Of a DNA stretch of 64,000 bases, positions 17,308 to 25,730 are shown piece by piece. The DNA comes from Azoarcus sp. DD4. GTDB taxonomy: Bacteria > Pseudomonadota > Gammaproteobacteria > Burkholderiales > Rhodocyclaceae. The position numbers and the translations under genes are program-made. Below the pieces are notes generated by a model. It was not told where the DNA came from. It saw only the letters and a list, made by a program, of their open reading frames with translations, and made no database searches. The stretch is from the NCBI RefSeq assembly GCF_006496635.1, contig NZ_CP022958.1, positions 1,922,001 to 1,986,000 of the forward strand, given 5' to 3'. Position 1 is the stretch's first letter. Each line of letters opens with the position of its first letter.

Positions 17308-18183
17308 ATGGCGAAGAAGATGAAGTTCGACGAATCGGGCGATTCCGACGATCTGCAGGCATTGTTCGACAGCATTGCTTCGACACCTGCGCCGGCGGTG
17401 GTCGAACCGGTGCGCGTGGTCGCGCCGACAGCGCCGGCTGCGGCAGCCAGTGGCGGCGCCGGCGACAACGACGAGTTGCAGGCCTTGTTCGATGCCGTTG
17501 CGGCGGAATTCTCCGAGCCGGCGACCAGTGCGGCGCCGGCCACGGCATCCGGCCAGGCGGCCGCGGGCGATGAGCATAGCTGCGATGTGGTGTTCACCCG
17601 CCTCGGCCAGCTCACCCGTCAGGTGCACGACATGCTCGGCGAACTCGGATTCGACAACGCGCTGCAGGAAGTCGCCGAGGCCATTCCCGATGCGCGCCAG
17701 CGTCTGACCTACATCGCGCAGATGACCGAGCAGGCCGCCAGCCGGGTGCTGAACGCCACCGACATCGCGCGCCCCATCCAGGACAAGGTGGAAAGCGATG
17801 CGGAAGCGCTGCAGGCGCGCTGGGACAAACTTTTTGCCCAGGAATTGTCGGTCGAAGAGTTCAAGGCGCTGACCCAGGAGACGCGTGGCTTCCTCGGTAC
17901 GGTCGCGGAAAGCAGCCGGGCGACCAATGCCCAGCTGCTCGAGATCATGATGGCGCAGGATTTTCAGGATCTGACGGGCCAGGTCATCAAGAAGGTCGTC
18001 GACATGGCTCAGACGCTGGAGTCCCAGCTGCTGAAGGTCCTGCTCGAAGTCACCCCGCTGGAAAAGCGCAGCGAGAAGCACAGTGGCCTGATGAACGGCC
18101 CGGTGGTCAGCAGCGAGGGGCGCGACGACGTGGTCACCAGCCAGGGACAGGTCGACGACCTGCTCGAGAGCCTGGGTTTCTGA
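17308..18183 (+). CDS. cheZ: CheY-P phosphatase CheZ with duplicated N-terminal motif
   Basis: CheZ dephosphorylates CheY-P. The catalytic helix motif DFQDLTGQ is intact, with Asp221 and Gln225 corresponding to Asp143 and Gln147 of E. coli, and the C-terminal peptide QVDDLLESLGF (281-291) is the classic CheY-binding tail. The 291-aa product exceeds E. coli CheZ (214). The extra length is an N-terminal low-complexity Ala/Pro region with two copies of a short motif, DDLQALFDSIA (14-24) and DELQALFDAVA (55-65). These resemble the CheY-binding tail and may be extra docking peptides (inference). Confidence 0.93.
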   Translation: MAKKMKFDESGDSDDLQALFDSIASTPAPAVVEPVRVVAPTAPAAAASGGAGDNDELQALFDAVAAEFSEPATSAAPATASGQAAAGDEHSCDVVFTRLGQLTRQVHDMLGELGFDNALQEVAEAIPDARQRLTYIAQMTEQAASRVLNATDIARPIQDKVESDAEALQARWDKLFAQELSVEEFKALTQETRGFLGTVAESSRATNAQLLEIMMAQDFQDLTGQVIKKVVDMAQTLESQLLKVLLEVTPLEKRSEKHSGLMNGPVVSSEGRDDVVTSQGQVDDLLESLGF

Positions 18184-18286
18184 ACATGCCGGGGCTGCGG
18201 CCCCGGAGCAGTCTTGTACGACCGGCACGTCCGGGAGCCGGTGGGCGCGCGTCGCCACCGCACACGAAAGAACGGGAGCTTGAGCC

Positions 18287-20209
18287 ATGAGTGACTTTGC
18301 CGGTATGGAAGACTTGCTGCAGGACTTCCTGATCGAAGCCGGAGACCTGCTGTCCGGCGTGGACAACAAGCTCGTCGATCTCGAGCGTTCGCCCGACGAC
18401 CGCGGCCTGCTCAACGACATCTTCCGCGGTTTCCACACCATCAAGGGCGGCGCAGGCTTTCTCAACGCCACCGAGCTGGTGACGCTCTGCCACCTCACCG
18501 AGAACCTGTTCGACAAGCTGCGCAACGGCGAGCTGTCGATCACCGCCGAAGTGATGGACATGATCCTCGCCGCCACGGCGTCGGTGCGCGACATGTTCGG
18601 CGATCTCGAACGCGGCACGCAGCCGGCTGCGGCCGATCCCGGGCTGATCAGCGGTCTCAAGGCGGTGATTGCCGGCGAGGCAGTGATTGCCGCCGCCACC
18701 CCGGCCGCGCCCGCTTCGGCGGCAGCGAGCAAGTCGCCGCCGCCCAAGACCGGCGGTGGGGCCAAGGAGCCGGACTGGGATCTGCTCTACAACGCGGTCA
18801 CCGGCTTGCCGGTGTCGGTGACGCCGCCGCGCGCGCAGCCGGCGCCTGTCGCCCAGGTCCTGGAGGCTGTACCGGCGGTGCCGGAGAAGAATCCCGAGGA
18901 AATCATCCAGGCGGCGATCGGCCGTCGTGCGACCGACAAGCCCGGCGCCGCGGCAGTCGGCCGGCGCGAGGGCGAGCGCCAGCGCGACAACTCCATCCGC
19001 GTCGATACCGCCCGCCTCGACCAGGTGCTCAACCTGTCCGGCGAGATCGGACTGACCAAGAACCGCCTCAATGCGCTGCGCAGCGACATCCTCTCCGGTC
19101 GCAACGATACCGAGACCCTGCATGCGCTCGATCTGGCGGTGAGCCAGCTCGACCTGCTGGTGTCCGACCTGCAGAACGCGGTCATGAAGACGCGCATGCA
19201 GCCGATCGGCCGGCTGTTCCAGAAGTATCCGCGCATCGCCCGCGACCTTGCCCGCAATCTCGGCAAGGACGTCGAACTGGTGCTGGCCGGCGAGGAAACC
19301 GAGATCGACAAGACGATGATCGAGGATCTGTCCGATCCCATCATCCACCTCATCCGCAATGCGGTGGACCACGGTGTCGAGGACAAGGCCGAACGCCTTG
19401 CCAGCGGCAAGCCGGAGAAGTCCATCGTGCGGCTCGAGGCGCGCCAGGAGGGCGATCACATCGTCATCATGGTGGCCGACGACGGCCGTGGCATGAATGC
19501 CGAGCGCCTGCGTGCCAAGGCGCTGCAGAAGGGCCTCATCACCGACGAAGAGGCCAACACCATGGACGAACGCCAGAGTTTCAATCTGGTGTTCCTGCCC
19601 GGTTTTTCGATGGCAGCGCAGATTTCCGACGTCTCCGGCCGCGGCGTCGGCATGGACGTGGTGCGCACCAATATCCAGAAACTCAACGGTTCGATCGACA
19701 TCCGCTCGGTGCAGGGCAAGGGCACCACCTTCGTCATCAGCCTGCCGCTCACCCTGGCCATCCTGCCGGTGCTGCTGGTGCGTCTGGGTGAGCAACCGCT
19801 GGCGGTGCCGCTGTCGATGGTGCGCGAGATCCTGCCGATCGACGTCAGGGAAGTTCAGGAAGTAGGCGGCCGCGCCACCATGGTGGTGCGCGGCGAGGTG
19901 CTGCCGGTGCTGCCGTTGGCCTCGCTGCTCGGCTGGCCGCAGGAGCGTACGCCGGAGTACGGCGTGCTGATGCAGACTGCCGAACTCTCCTTCATCCTGG
20001 CGATCGACAGCTTCGCCGGCCGTGAGGACGCGGTGATCAAGTCGCTCGACGACTTTCGTCCCAAGGGCGTGGCCGGTGTCACCACGCTGTCCAACGGCCA
20101 GATCGTGCTCATCCTCGACATGAAGGAACTGCTTGGTGCCGCCGGCGACCACCGCGGGGTTGCGCGTTCCGTGCTGGTGCGCGAGCAAGCCGTTCCCGTG
20201 CTGGCCTGA
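18287..20209 (+). CDS. cheA: chemotaxis histidine kinase CheA (second copy)
   Basis: This 640-aa CheA has P1 (Hpt, about 1-110, phospho-His50 in FRGFHTIKGGAGF), a long Ala/Pro-rich linker (about 115-230) with a DWDLLYNAVTG segment but no evident P2 domain, P3 (about 235-300), P4 ATPase (about 300-480; HLIRNAVDHG, ADDGRGMN, GRGVGMDVV) and P5 (about 490-630). All kinase boxes are intact. It closes the cheV-cheV-cheY-cheZ group and is followed by a terminator. A GC-rich dyad (CCGGGGC/GGCCCCGG) lies between cheZ and this gene without a T-tract. Which receptors it couples to cannot be told from sequence. Confidence 0.93.
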   Translation: MSDFAGMEDLLQDFLIEAGDLLSGVDNKLVDLERSPDDRGLLNDIFRGFHTIKGGAGFLNATELVTLCHLTENLFDKLRNGELSITAEVMDMILAATASVRDMFGDLERGTQPAAADPGLISGLKAVIAGEAVIAAATPAAPASAAASKSPPPKTGGGAKEPDWDLLYNAVTGLPVSVTPPRAQPAPVAQVLEAVPAVPEKNPEEIIQAAIGRRATDKPGAAAVGRREGERQRDNSIRVDTARLDQVLNLSGEIGLTKNRLNALRSDILSGRNDTETLHALDLAVSQLDLLVSDLQNAVMKTRMQPIGRLFQKYPRIARDLARNLGKDVELVLAGEETEIDKTMIEDLSDPIIHLIRNAVDHGVEDKAERLASGKPEKSIVRLEARQEGDHIVIMVADDGRGMNAERLRAKALQKGLITDEEANTMDERQSFNLVFLPGFSMAAQISDVSGRGVGMDVVRTNIQKLNGSIDIRSVQGKGTTFVISLPLTLAILPVLLVRLGEQPLAVPLSMVREILPIDVREVQEVGGRATMVVRGEVLPVLPLASLLGWPQERTPEYGVLMQTAELSFILAIDSFAGREDAVIKSLDDFRPKGVAGVTTLSNGQIVLILDMKELLGAAGDHRGVARSVLVREQAVPVLA

Positions 20210-20234
20210 GCTGTTCCCGCTTGCCCCCATGCCA

Positions 20235-20264
20235 CCCGCCGCCGTCAGGCGGCGGGTTTGTTTT
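20235..20264 (+). terminator. rho-independent terminator after the second cheA
   Basis: A 9-bp perfect stem (CCCGCCGCC with GGCGGCGGG) and a 4-base loop are followed by TTTGTTTT, 26 bp after the cheA stop. It marks the end of the chemotaxis operon. Confidence 0.88.
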
Positions 20265-20327
20265 GTCCGGTCCGCTTGCCTAGGATGAAACACGGGGACC
20301 ACCTTGGCAGCCCCGACGGGGGCGGAC

Positions 20328-20582
20328 ATGGCGGGGTTCGATTTCGATCACTGGAGCGAGTTGGCCAAGCGCGATCCCGCGGCCTTCTTCCGGGCGCGGC
20401 GCCGCCTGATTGATCGTTTCATCGATGCGCATCCGGCGCCGCAGGCGAGTCGCCTGCGCGAGATGCAGGCATTCATCGACTGTGTGCGGGTGGCCTCAGG
20501 CACACCGATGTGCGCGGTACGCAACATCACCAGCATGATGCAGGAACGGATGGAGCTGCTGCGCCGTCAGGGGCGGAGCTAG
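20328..20582 (+). CDS. DUF3135-type small protein
   Basis: This 84-aa protein of unknown function looks like the DUF3135 family: the FDFDHWSELAKRDPAAF opening, a helical Arg-rich middle, and a closing segment with TPMCAVRNITSMM. No membrane segment or signal is visible. ATG 20328 is preceded by GGGGG; a TTG at 20304 with GGGGA before it is an alternative that would add eight residues. It lies after the che terminator and converges on the transaldolase gene. A role in motility is not implied by position alone. Confidence 0.65.
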   Translation: MAGFDFDHWSELAKRDPAAFFRARRRLIDRFIDAHPAPQASRLREMQAFIDCVRVASGTPMCAVRNITSMMQERMELLRRQGRS

Positions 20583-20677
20583 ATGCCGCGAGCCTGCGTC
20601 TGCGCGAGGTGGTGAGCCACCTCGAAGAACATATCTGAAACGCCCGCCCCCGACCCCGGCGCGGGCCTCTTGTCCGA

Positions 20678-21751
20678 TCAGGCGGTCAGTTCAAGCAGCT
20701 TGGCGAAGGCCTGTTCGAACTGCTTCAGCCCGTCCAGCTGCAGGTTCTCCCGATTGTGTCCATATCCAGGCCCATGTGGGCCAAGGTGGTGTAGTGCGCC
20801 CGTGCGGCGTCTACATCCAGAGTGAGCGTGTCGGCGATCCTGCCGTGGTCGAGCAGGGCCGCCAGGGTCGCGTCGGGCAAGGTATTGACCGTCTCGGCAC
20901 CGATCAGCGGCTCGACATAGAGCAGGTCGCTGTAGGCCGGATTCTTGGTGCCGGTGCTCGCCCACAGCATGAACTGCGGCCGTGCGCCGGCAGCGCGCAG
21001 CTCGGCAAAAGCCGGCCCGTGGAAGCGTTCCAGGTAACGCTGGTAGGCCAGTTTGGCCATGGCGACCGCGCTTTTGCCGCGGCTGGCGAGACCCGCGTCC
21101 CTTGGCTTCGAGCAGACCGTCGACCAGGGTGTCGACGCGCGAAAGGAAGAGACTGGCCACCGACATCACGGTGGCCGGATCGCCGCCTGCCGCCTTGAAC
21201 CGGGAGAGACCCTTGAGGTAGGCGCCGGCCACGGCATCCACATGAGCGAGCGAGAACATCAGGGTGACGTTTACGCTGACGCCCTTGGCAATCAGCTGTT
21301 CGATGGCTTGGATACCGGCAGCGGTGGCCGGCACCTTGACCAGCAGGTTGGGGCGGCATACCGCGGCCTTCAGGCGCAGGCCGGCCGCGACCGTGCCGTC
21401 GACGTCGTGGGCCAGCGCTGGCGATACCTCCAGGCTCACATAGCCGGCGTCGCCCTTGCTGTCGCGGTGCAGCGGCAGCAGCAGGTCGCAGGCGCGCTGC
21501 ACGTCGGGGATCACCAGCGCTTCGTAGCGTGCTTCCGCGCTCAGATCCTGCGCCTTGAGCGCGGTCAGGTCGTCCTGGTAGTAGCGGCCGTCGGCGATCG
21601 CCTTGTAGAAGATGGCCGGATTGGTGGTGACGCCGGCAACACCGTCCTCCGCGATGAAGCGGGCCAGGTGGCCGTCGTTGAGCAGCGTGCGTGAGAGGTT
21701 GTCGAGCCAGACTTGCTGGCCATGCTGGCGGACCTGGAGCAGCGGATTCAT
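20678..21751 (-). pseudogene. tal: transaldolase gene with two compensating frameshifts
   Basis: Transaldolase links sedoheptulose-7-phosphate and fructose-6-phosphate in the pentose phosphate pathway. Residues 1 to about 220 read as good transaldolase with the Schiff-base Lys139 (LLVKVPAT). Near 21088-21103 an extra base shifts the frame; transaldolase continues in another frame (AKLAYQRYLERFHG through LDMDTIG). It then returns to the original frame near 20749-20751, where one G seems missing before ENLQLDGLKQF. About 113 codons are thus out of frame. Repairing both indels gives 357 aa, a normal length. This is either a recent pseudogene or two sequencing errors. It lies 16 bp downstream of truC. 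Confidence 0.8.
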
Positions 21752-21767
21752 GGCGGTGGAGCTGGGC

Positions 21768-22550
21768 TTAGCGCGGAAGTAGGTCGGAGACGGCATTGTG
21801 CCCCGTATCGGCCGTGCCCGGAAGCCGCGCCAGCGCGGAATGCCAGCCGAGTGCGTTCGCCACCGCGGCGAAGTCGGCCGACGGCGCCGTCTCCAGGACC
21901 AGCGGTCGACCGGTATGCGGATGGCAAAGTTCGAGGCGCAGGCAGGCGAGCAACAGACGGTCGCTGCCGAACAGCGTCTGGAACAGCCGGTTGTGCTTGC
22001 CTTTGCCGAAGGTGGAGTCGCCGATGATGGGGTGGGCGATGTGCTTGAGATGGCGCCGCAACTGGTGGCGGCGCCCGGTCTCGGGCTCCAGTTCGACGAG
22101 GGCGTAGCGGCTGCTCGGGTAGCGGTCGACCTGATGCGGCAGTTCGACGACGCCGAGGCGCCGATAGCGGGTCAGCGCCGGTTGGGGCGTGTCGTCGCGC
22201 CCGGCGGGAACATGCTCCACGGGATCGAAACGGCGGCTCAGGGCGTGATCGATCAACCCCCCTTCGGGCGGATGGCCGCGCACGATCGCGAGGTAGCGCT
22301 TGCCGACCTGCCGACTCTCGAATTGGCTGGCGAGCCGGGCGGCGCTGTCGCGGTCGAGTGCGAACAGCAGTACGCCCGATGTGCCCTTGTCCAGCCTGTG
22401 CACCGGGTGCACATGGCGCCCGATCTGGTCGCGCAGCATCTGCACCGCGAAGCGTTCCTCGTGGGCGTCCAGTGCGCTGCGATGGACGAGCAGGCCGGAC
22501 GGCTTGTGGATGGCGACGAGGTGCTCGTCGCGATAGAGGATGTCGAGCAC
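21768..22550 (-). CDS. truC: tRNA pseudouridine synthase TruC (RluA family)
   Basis: TruC makes pseudouridine at position 65 of tRNAs. From the GTG at 22550 the product is 260 aa, the same length as E. coli TruC, and starts with the matching LDILYRDEHLVAIHKPSG. The catalytic Asp lies in HRLDKGTSGVLL, and GRRHQLRRHLKHIAHPIIGD is the conserved later motif of the RluA family. The open frame extends farther upstream through the sodB terminator, which is not credible. TruC is preferred over RluC/RluD because there is no S4 domain. Confidence 0.85.
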   Translation of the reverse strand: MLDILYRDEHLVAIHKPSGLLVHRSALDAHEERFAVQMLRDQIGRHVHPVHRLDKGTSGVLLFALDRDSAARLASQFESRQVGKRYLAIVRGHPPEGGLIDHALSRRFDPVEHVPAGRDDTPQPALTRYRRLGVVELPHQVDRYPSSRYALVELEPETGRRHQLRRHLKHIAHPIIGDSTFGKGKHNRLFQTLFGSDRLLLACLRLELCHPHTGRPLVLETAPSADFAAVANALGWHSALARLPGTADTGHNAVSDLLPR

Positions 22551-22569
22551 CGGGGCCCTCGTCGCGTGC

Positions 22570-22600
22570 AAAAAAAGAAAGCGACCCCAGGGGTCGCTTT
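22570..22600 (-). terminator. rho-independent terminator after sodB
   Basis: Read on the - strand, an AAAGCGAC/GTCGCTTT stem with a short C/G loop is followed by TTTTTTT. It lies 38 bp after the sodB stop and just before truC, separating the two. Confidence 0.87.
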
Positions 22601-22638
22601 CCGCGTGGCAGGTGCCGGGCACCCGCGAACCTGAGCGA

Positions 22639-23223
22639 TCAGGCGAAGTTCTTGGCCGCGAATTCCCAGTTGGCCAGCTTGTCGAGGAAGGTGGCGACGA
22701 AGTCCGGGCGACGGTTGCGGTAGTCGATGTAGTAGGCGTGTTCCCACACATCGATACAGAGCAGGGCCTTGTCGCCGGTGGTCAGCGGGGTGCCGGCGGC
22801 GCCCATGTTGACGATGTCGACCGAGCCGTCGGCCTTCTTCACCAGCCAGGTCCAGCCGGAACCGAAGTTGCCCACGGCGGAAGCCTGGAAGGCCTTCTTG
22901 AAGTCGTCGAAGGAGCCCCACTTGGCCTTGATCGCGTCGGCCAGCGCGCCGGTCGGCTCGCCGCCGCCGTTCGGCTTCATGCTGTTCCAGAAGAAGGTGT
23001 GGTTCCAGACCTGGGCGGAGTTGTTATACACGCCGCCGGCCGGGGCCTTCTTGATGATGGCTTCGAGGTCGAGGGTCTCGTACTCGGTGCCCTTGATCAG
23101 GTTGTTCAGGTTGGTGACATAGGCTTGATGGTGCTTGCCGTAGTGGAATTCCAGCGTTTCTTCCGAGATGGCCGGCGCCAGGGCGTTCTTGGCGTAGGGC
23201 AGGGCGGGCAGGGTGTGTTCCAT
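22639..23223 (-). CDS. sodB: iron superoxide dismutase
   Basis: The enzyme dismutates superoxide to hydrogen peroxide and oxygen in the cytoplasm. The 194-aa product has all four metal ligands: His27 (FHYGKHHQAYV), His75 (WNHTFFW), Asp158 and His162 (DVWEHAYYIDY). The overall pattern (NNSAQVWNHTFFWNSM, GSGWTWLV) suits the Fe-type SodB rather than a Mn enzyme, though metal choice is not certain from sequence. There is no signal peptide. CAGGAGA precedes the ATG by about 6 bases. It is monocistronic, ending in its own terminator. Confidence 0.96.
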   Translation of the reverse strand: MEHTLPALPYAKNALAPAISEETLEFHYGKHHQAYVTNLNNLIKGTEYETLDLEAIIKKAPAGGVYNNSAQVWNHTFFWNSMKPNGGGEPTGALADAIKAKWGSFDDFKKAFQASAVGNFGSGWTWLVKKADGSVDIVNMGAAGTPLTTGDKALLCIDVWEHAYYIDYRNRRPDFVATFLDKLANWEFAAKNFA

Positions 23224-23423
23224 CGAGTTCTCCTGTCAGTATTCGTTGGGGGGTAAAGTCCGACAATTCTAGTCAGGATTGGAGTTCGATGCCAATCCCG
23301 ACAGCCGGTGATCTTAAGCCGATCCGGGGTTTTCGGAAACCGCGGCGACTGCAAATGCATATCCCGCTACGCGCGGACGGCCGGCGCGAGCGCAAGCCGC
23401 CCGGCGCTTGCGTGTCTGGCGCC

Positions 23424-24797
23424 TCAATCCGGCGTGGTTCGGTTGACCTGCGTGTGCAGGGTGCCGTCGGCCAGTTGCACGCTGACTGCATCGCCGACCT
23501 GCACCGCCGCAGTCGAGCGCAGGATGCTCCCGGTGGCATCGCGCGCGATGCTGTAGCCGCGAGCAAGCACCGCTTCGGGCGCGAGGTGCTGGAGATGGGC
23601 GCGCAGCGTGTCGAGTTGCTGGTGACGATGGTGCAGCCAGAGGTCGGCAGCCCGCGTCAGCCGAAGGGCCAGCTGCCGTTGGCGGTCGCGTTCGCGTGCA
23701 AGGTCGGGGCGGCGGGTCGCGAGCCGGAGTTCGAGGCGTCCGTGGGCGTGCCGGGCGCGCTGCAGCTGCTGCGTCATGGCGGTGCGCAGGCGTCTCGATA
23801 GCGCATCGATGTCGGCACGGGCGCGCTGCAGTCGCTGGCGCGGATGGACGAGCTGCAGTGCGGCGCGGTCCACCCTTTGTGCTGCGCTCTCCAGGCGTCG
23901 CCGCAGCGCGTGGGTGAGGCGGTGCCCGGCCGTGGCGAGGCGGTCCTGTGCGGCGTGAAAGCCTGCGCTGGCGAGCTCGGCGGCACCGGTCGGCGTCGCC
24001 GCGCGCAGGTCGGCGGCAAAGTCGGCGATGGTGAAGTCGGTTTCGTGGCCGACCCCGCTCACCACCGGTATCGGGCTGCAGCGGATGGTGCGCGCCAGCG
24101 CCTCGTCGTTGAAGGCCTGCAGGTCCTCGATGCTGCCGCCGCCGCGAACCAGCAGGATGAGGTCGATGCCGTCACGATCGGCACGTTTCCCCGCCTGTTC
24201 GAGTGCGATCGCCAGTTTGGCGGCGGCGTCCTGGCCCTGTACCGGCGCCGGATAAAGCACGACCGGCAGTTGCGGTGCGCGCCGCCTGAGCGTTGCCAGC
24301 ACGTCGCGGAGGGCGGCGGCGGCCGGCGAGGTGACGATGCCTATGCCGCGCGGGAAGGGCGGCAGCGGACGCTTGAGCAGCGGGTCGAACAGCCCCTCGG
24401 CAGCGAGTTTTTCCTTCAGGCGGGTGAAGGCTTCGAACAGGTTGCCGATGCCGGCCGGTCGCAGCGCCTCGATCCCGAGCTGGTAGTCGCCCCGGACCTC
24501 GTACAGCGTGACCAGGGCGCGGGCTTCCACCCGCATGCCGTTTTCGGGGCGGAAGGCCAGCAGCTGCGCGCGGTTGCGCCACATCGCGCAACGCACCTGC
24601 GCCTGCTCGTCCTTGAGGGTGAAGTACAGGTGCCCGGACGCGGCCCGGGTGAGGTTGGAAATTTCGCCGGCGACCCACAGCAAGGGAATCGAGGACTCCA
24701 GCACCTCGCGCGCGAGACGGTTCAGGGCCGACACCGTAAGCACTTGAGCGGACAGGGATAGCGGCGTTTTTTCCGGCGTCGGGTCGGTGAAATTCAT
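23424..24797 (-). CDS. xseA: exodeoxyribonuclease VII large subunit
   Basis: XseA is the catalytic large subunit of exonuclease VII, which degrades single-stranded DNA. The 457-aa product has an N-terminal OB-fold (about 15-115), the central catalytic domain (PRGIGIVTSPAAAALRDVL, LILLVRGGGSIEDL, VSGVGHETDFTIADF) and a long Arg/Leu-rich coiled coil (about 290-400). The ATG at 24797 was chosen over an upstream in-frame ATG because it gives the usual start. The small subunit xseB is not nearby. It diverges from exbB across a DnaA-box-containing gap. Confidence 0.94.
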   Translation of the reverse strand: MNFTDPTPEKTPLSLSAQVLTVSALNRLAREVLESSIPLLWVAGEISNLTRAASGHLYFTLKDEQAQVRCAMWRNRAQLLAFRPENGMRVEARALVTLYEVRGDYQLGIEALRPAGIGNLFEAFTRLKEKLAAEGLFDPLLKRPLPPFPRGIGIVTSPAAAALRDVLATLRRRAPQLPVVLYPAPVQGQDAAAKLAIALEQAGKRADRDGIDLILLVRGGGSIEDLQAFNDEALARTIRCSPIPVVSGVGHETDFTIADFAADLRAATPTGAAELASAGFHAAQDRLATAGHRLTHALRRRLESAAQRVDRAALQLVHPRQRLQRARADIDALSRRLRTAMTQQLQRARHAHGRLELRLATRRPDLARERDRQRQLALRLTRAADLWLHHRHQQLDTLRAHLQHLAPEAVLARGYSIARDATGSILRSTAAVQVGDAVSVQLADGTLHTQVNRTTPD

Positions 24798-25110
24798 GGC
24801 CCGGATTGTAGCGCAATCCACAGGGCCGAAGCCCTGTCAAGCCGAACAGCGCAAGTCCTTGATCCGATTAGGTGGATTTAATAAGTATCTGTTTTAAAAA
24901 GATTTAATTTGTTGCCTCTTTTTTCAGCGGAGCAAGGGAAGGCTTGTGGCGACAAGGGTTTGGGGCAACATCCCGAATCAGTCCACAAACTTATCCACAG
25001 CTTTTGTGGATTGCTGCGGCCATCCCGCCTCTCTGATGACGATGGCGTTGCGGGCTTGCCGTGTCCGATTCCGGGCGCTAGAGTGCCGCTTTTTACCGGG
25101 GAGTGTGCGC
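24798..25110. promoter_or_regulatory. divergent intergenic region with DnaA boxes and AT-rich tract
   Basis: This 313-bp gap between xseA and exbB holds an AT-rich tract at 24870-24915, unusual for this GC-rich window, including a TATCTGTTTTAAAA stretch. At 24991-24999 there is a perfect DnaA box, TTATCCACA. It forms an inverted pair with TGTGGATTG (25006-25014, two mismatches to the box), 7-bp arms around GCTTT. A further two-mismatch box, CAATCCACA, lies near 24815. The cluster could be a DnaA-regulated promoter region, a DnaA-titration site or a replication-related locus. oriC itself is usually next to dnaA, which is not in this window. Confidence 0.5.
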
Positions 25111-25719
25111 GTGTTCGAGATCATCCAGGCTGCCGGTTGGCCGATCTGGCCCTTGTTGCTGGCGTCGGTCATTGCAGTGGCACTGATCATCGAGCGCTCC
25201 ATTTCCCTGCGTCGCGCCCGCGTCGTGCCGGCCGGCCTGCTGGACAAGGTGCTGACCGACCTGCGCAATCACGGCGCATCCAGCGAGATGATCGGCCGCG
25301 TCGCAGCCCATTCCCCGCTCGGTCGGGTCCTGGCTGCCGGTCTGCGCAACATCGGCAGCACGCGCGAGGTGATGAAGGAGGCGATCGAAGAAACCGGCCG
25401 CGCCGTGGTGCACGAGCTGGAACGTTTCCTCACCACCCTGGGCACCATCGCTTCGGTGGCGCCCTTGCTGGGCCTGTTCGGCACCGTCATCGGCATGATC
25501 GAGATCTTCGCCTCGCAGGGCGTTGGTGGTGCCAACGCGGCCCAACTCGCGCACGGTATCTCCGTTGCTCTCTATGCCACCGGTTTCGGCCTCGTCATCG
25601 CCATTCCAACGATGATTTTCTGGCGCCATTTCCGCCGCCTGATCGACGATTTCGTCATCGACATGGAGCAGCAGGCGATCAAGCTGGTCGAGGTCGCCCA
25701 GGGCGACCGGCGCGGTTGA
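25111..25719 (+). CDS. exbB: ExbB/TolQ-family proton channel protein
   Basis: This inner-membrane subunit of an ExbB-ExbD motor uses the proton gradient to energise outer-membrane processes. The 202-aa product has three predicted membrane segments (about 10-30, 108-135 and 150-175) and the family pattern LGLFGTVIGMIEIF then ISVALYATGFGLVIAIP. The GTG at 25111 with GGGGAG seven bases upstream is the start; the frame is open far upstream but lacks the family start there. exbD follows after 11 bp. This exbB-exbD pair preceding lpxK is conserved in betaproteobacteria and need not work with TonB. Confidence 0.9.
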   Translation: MFEIIQAAGWPIWPLLLASVIAVALIIERSISLRRARVVPAGLLDKVLTDLRNHGASSEMIGRVAAHSPLGRVLAAGLRNIGSTREVMKEAIEETGRAVVHELERFLTTLGTIASVAPLLGLFGTVIGMIEIFASQGVGGANAAQLAHGISVALYATGFGLVIAIPTMIFWRHFRRLIDDFVIDMEQQAIKLVEVAQGDRRG

Positions 25720-25730
25720 GGGCGATGTCC

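Noticed and set aside
15663..17615. 650-codon - strand open frame across cheV, cheY and cheZ
   Set aside because: It spans several real genes on the other strand and reads as His/Asp/Arg-rich noise without a motif or ribosome site.
24870..25014. Chromosomal replication origin oriC
   Set aside because: The DnaA-box pair and AT-rich tract are suggestive, but only one perfect box is present and dnaA, dnaN, gidA or parAB are not nearby; kept as a finding, not as an origin.
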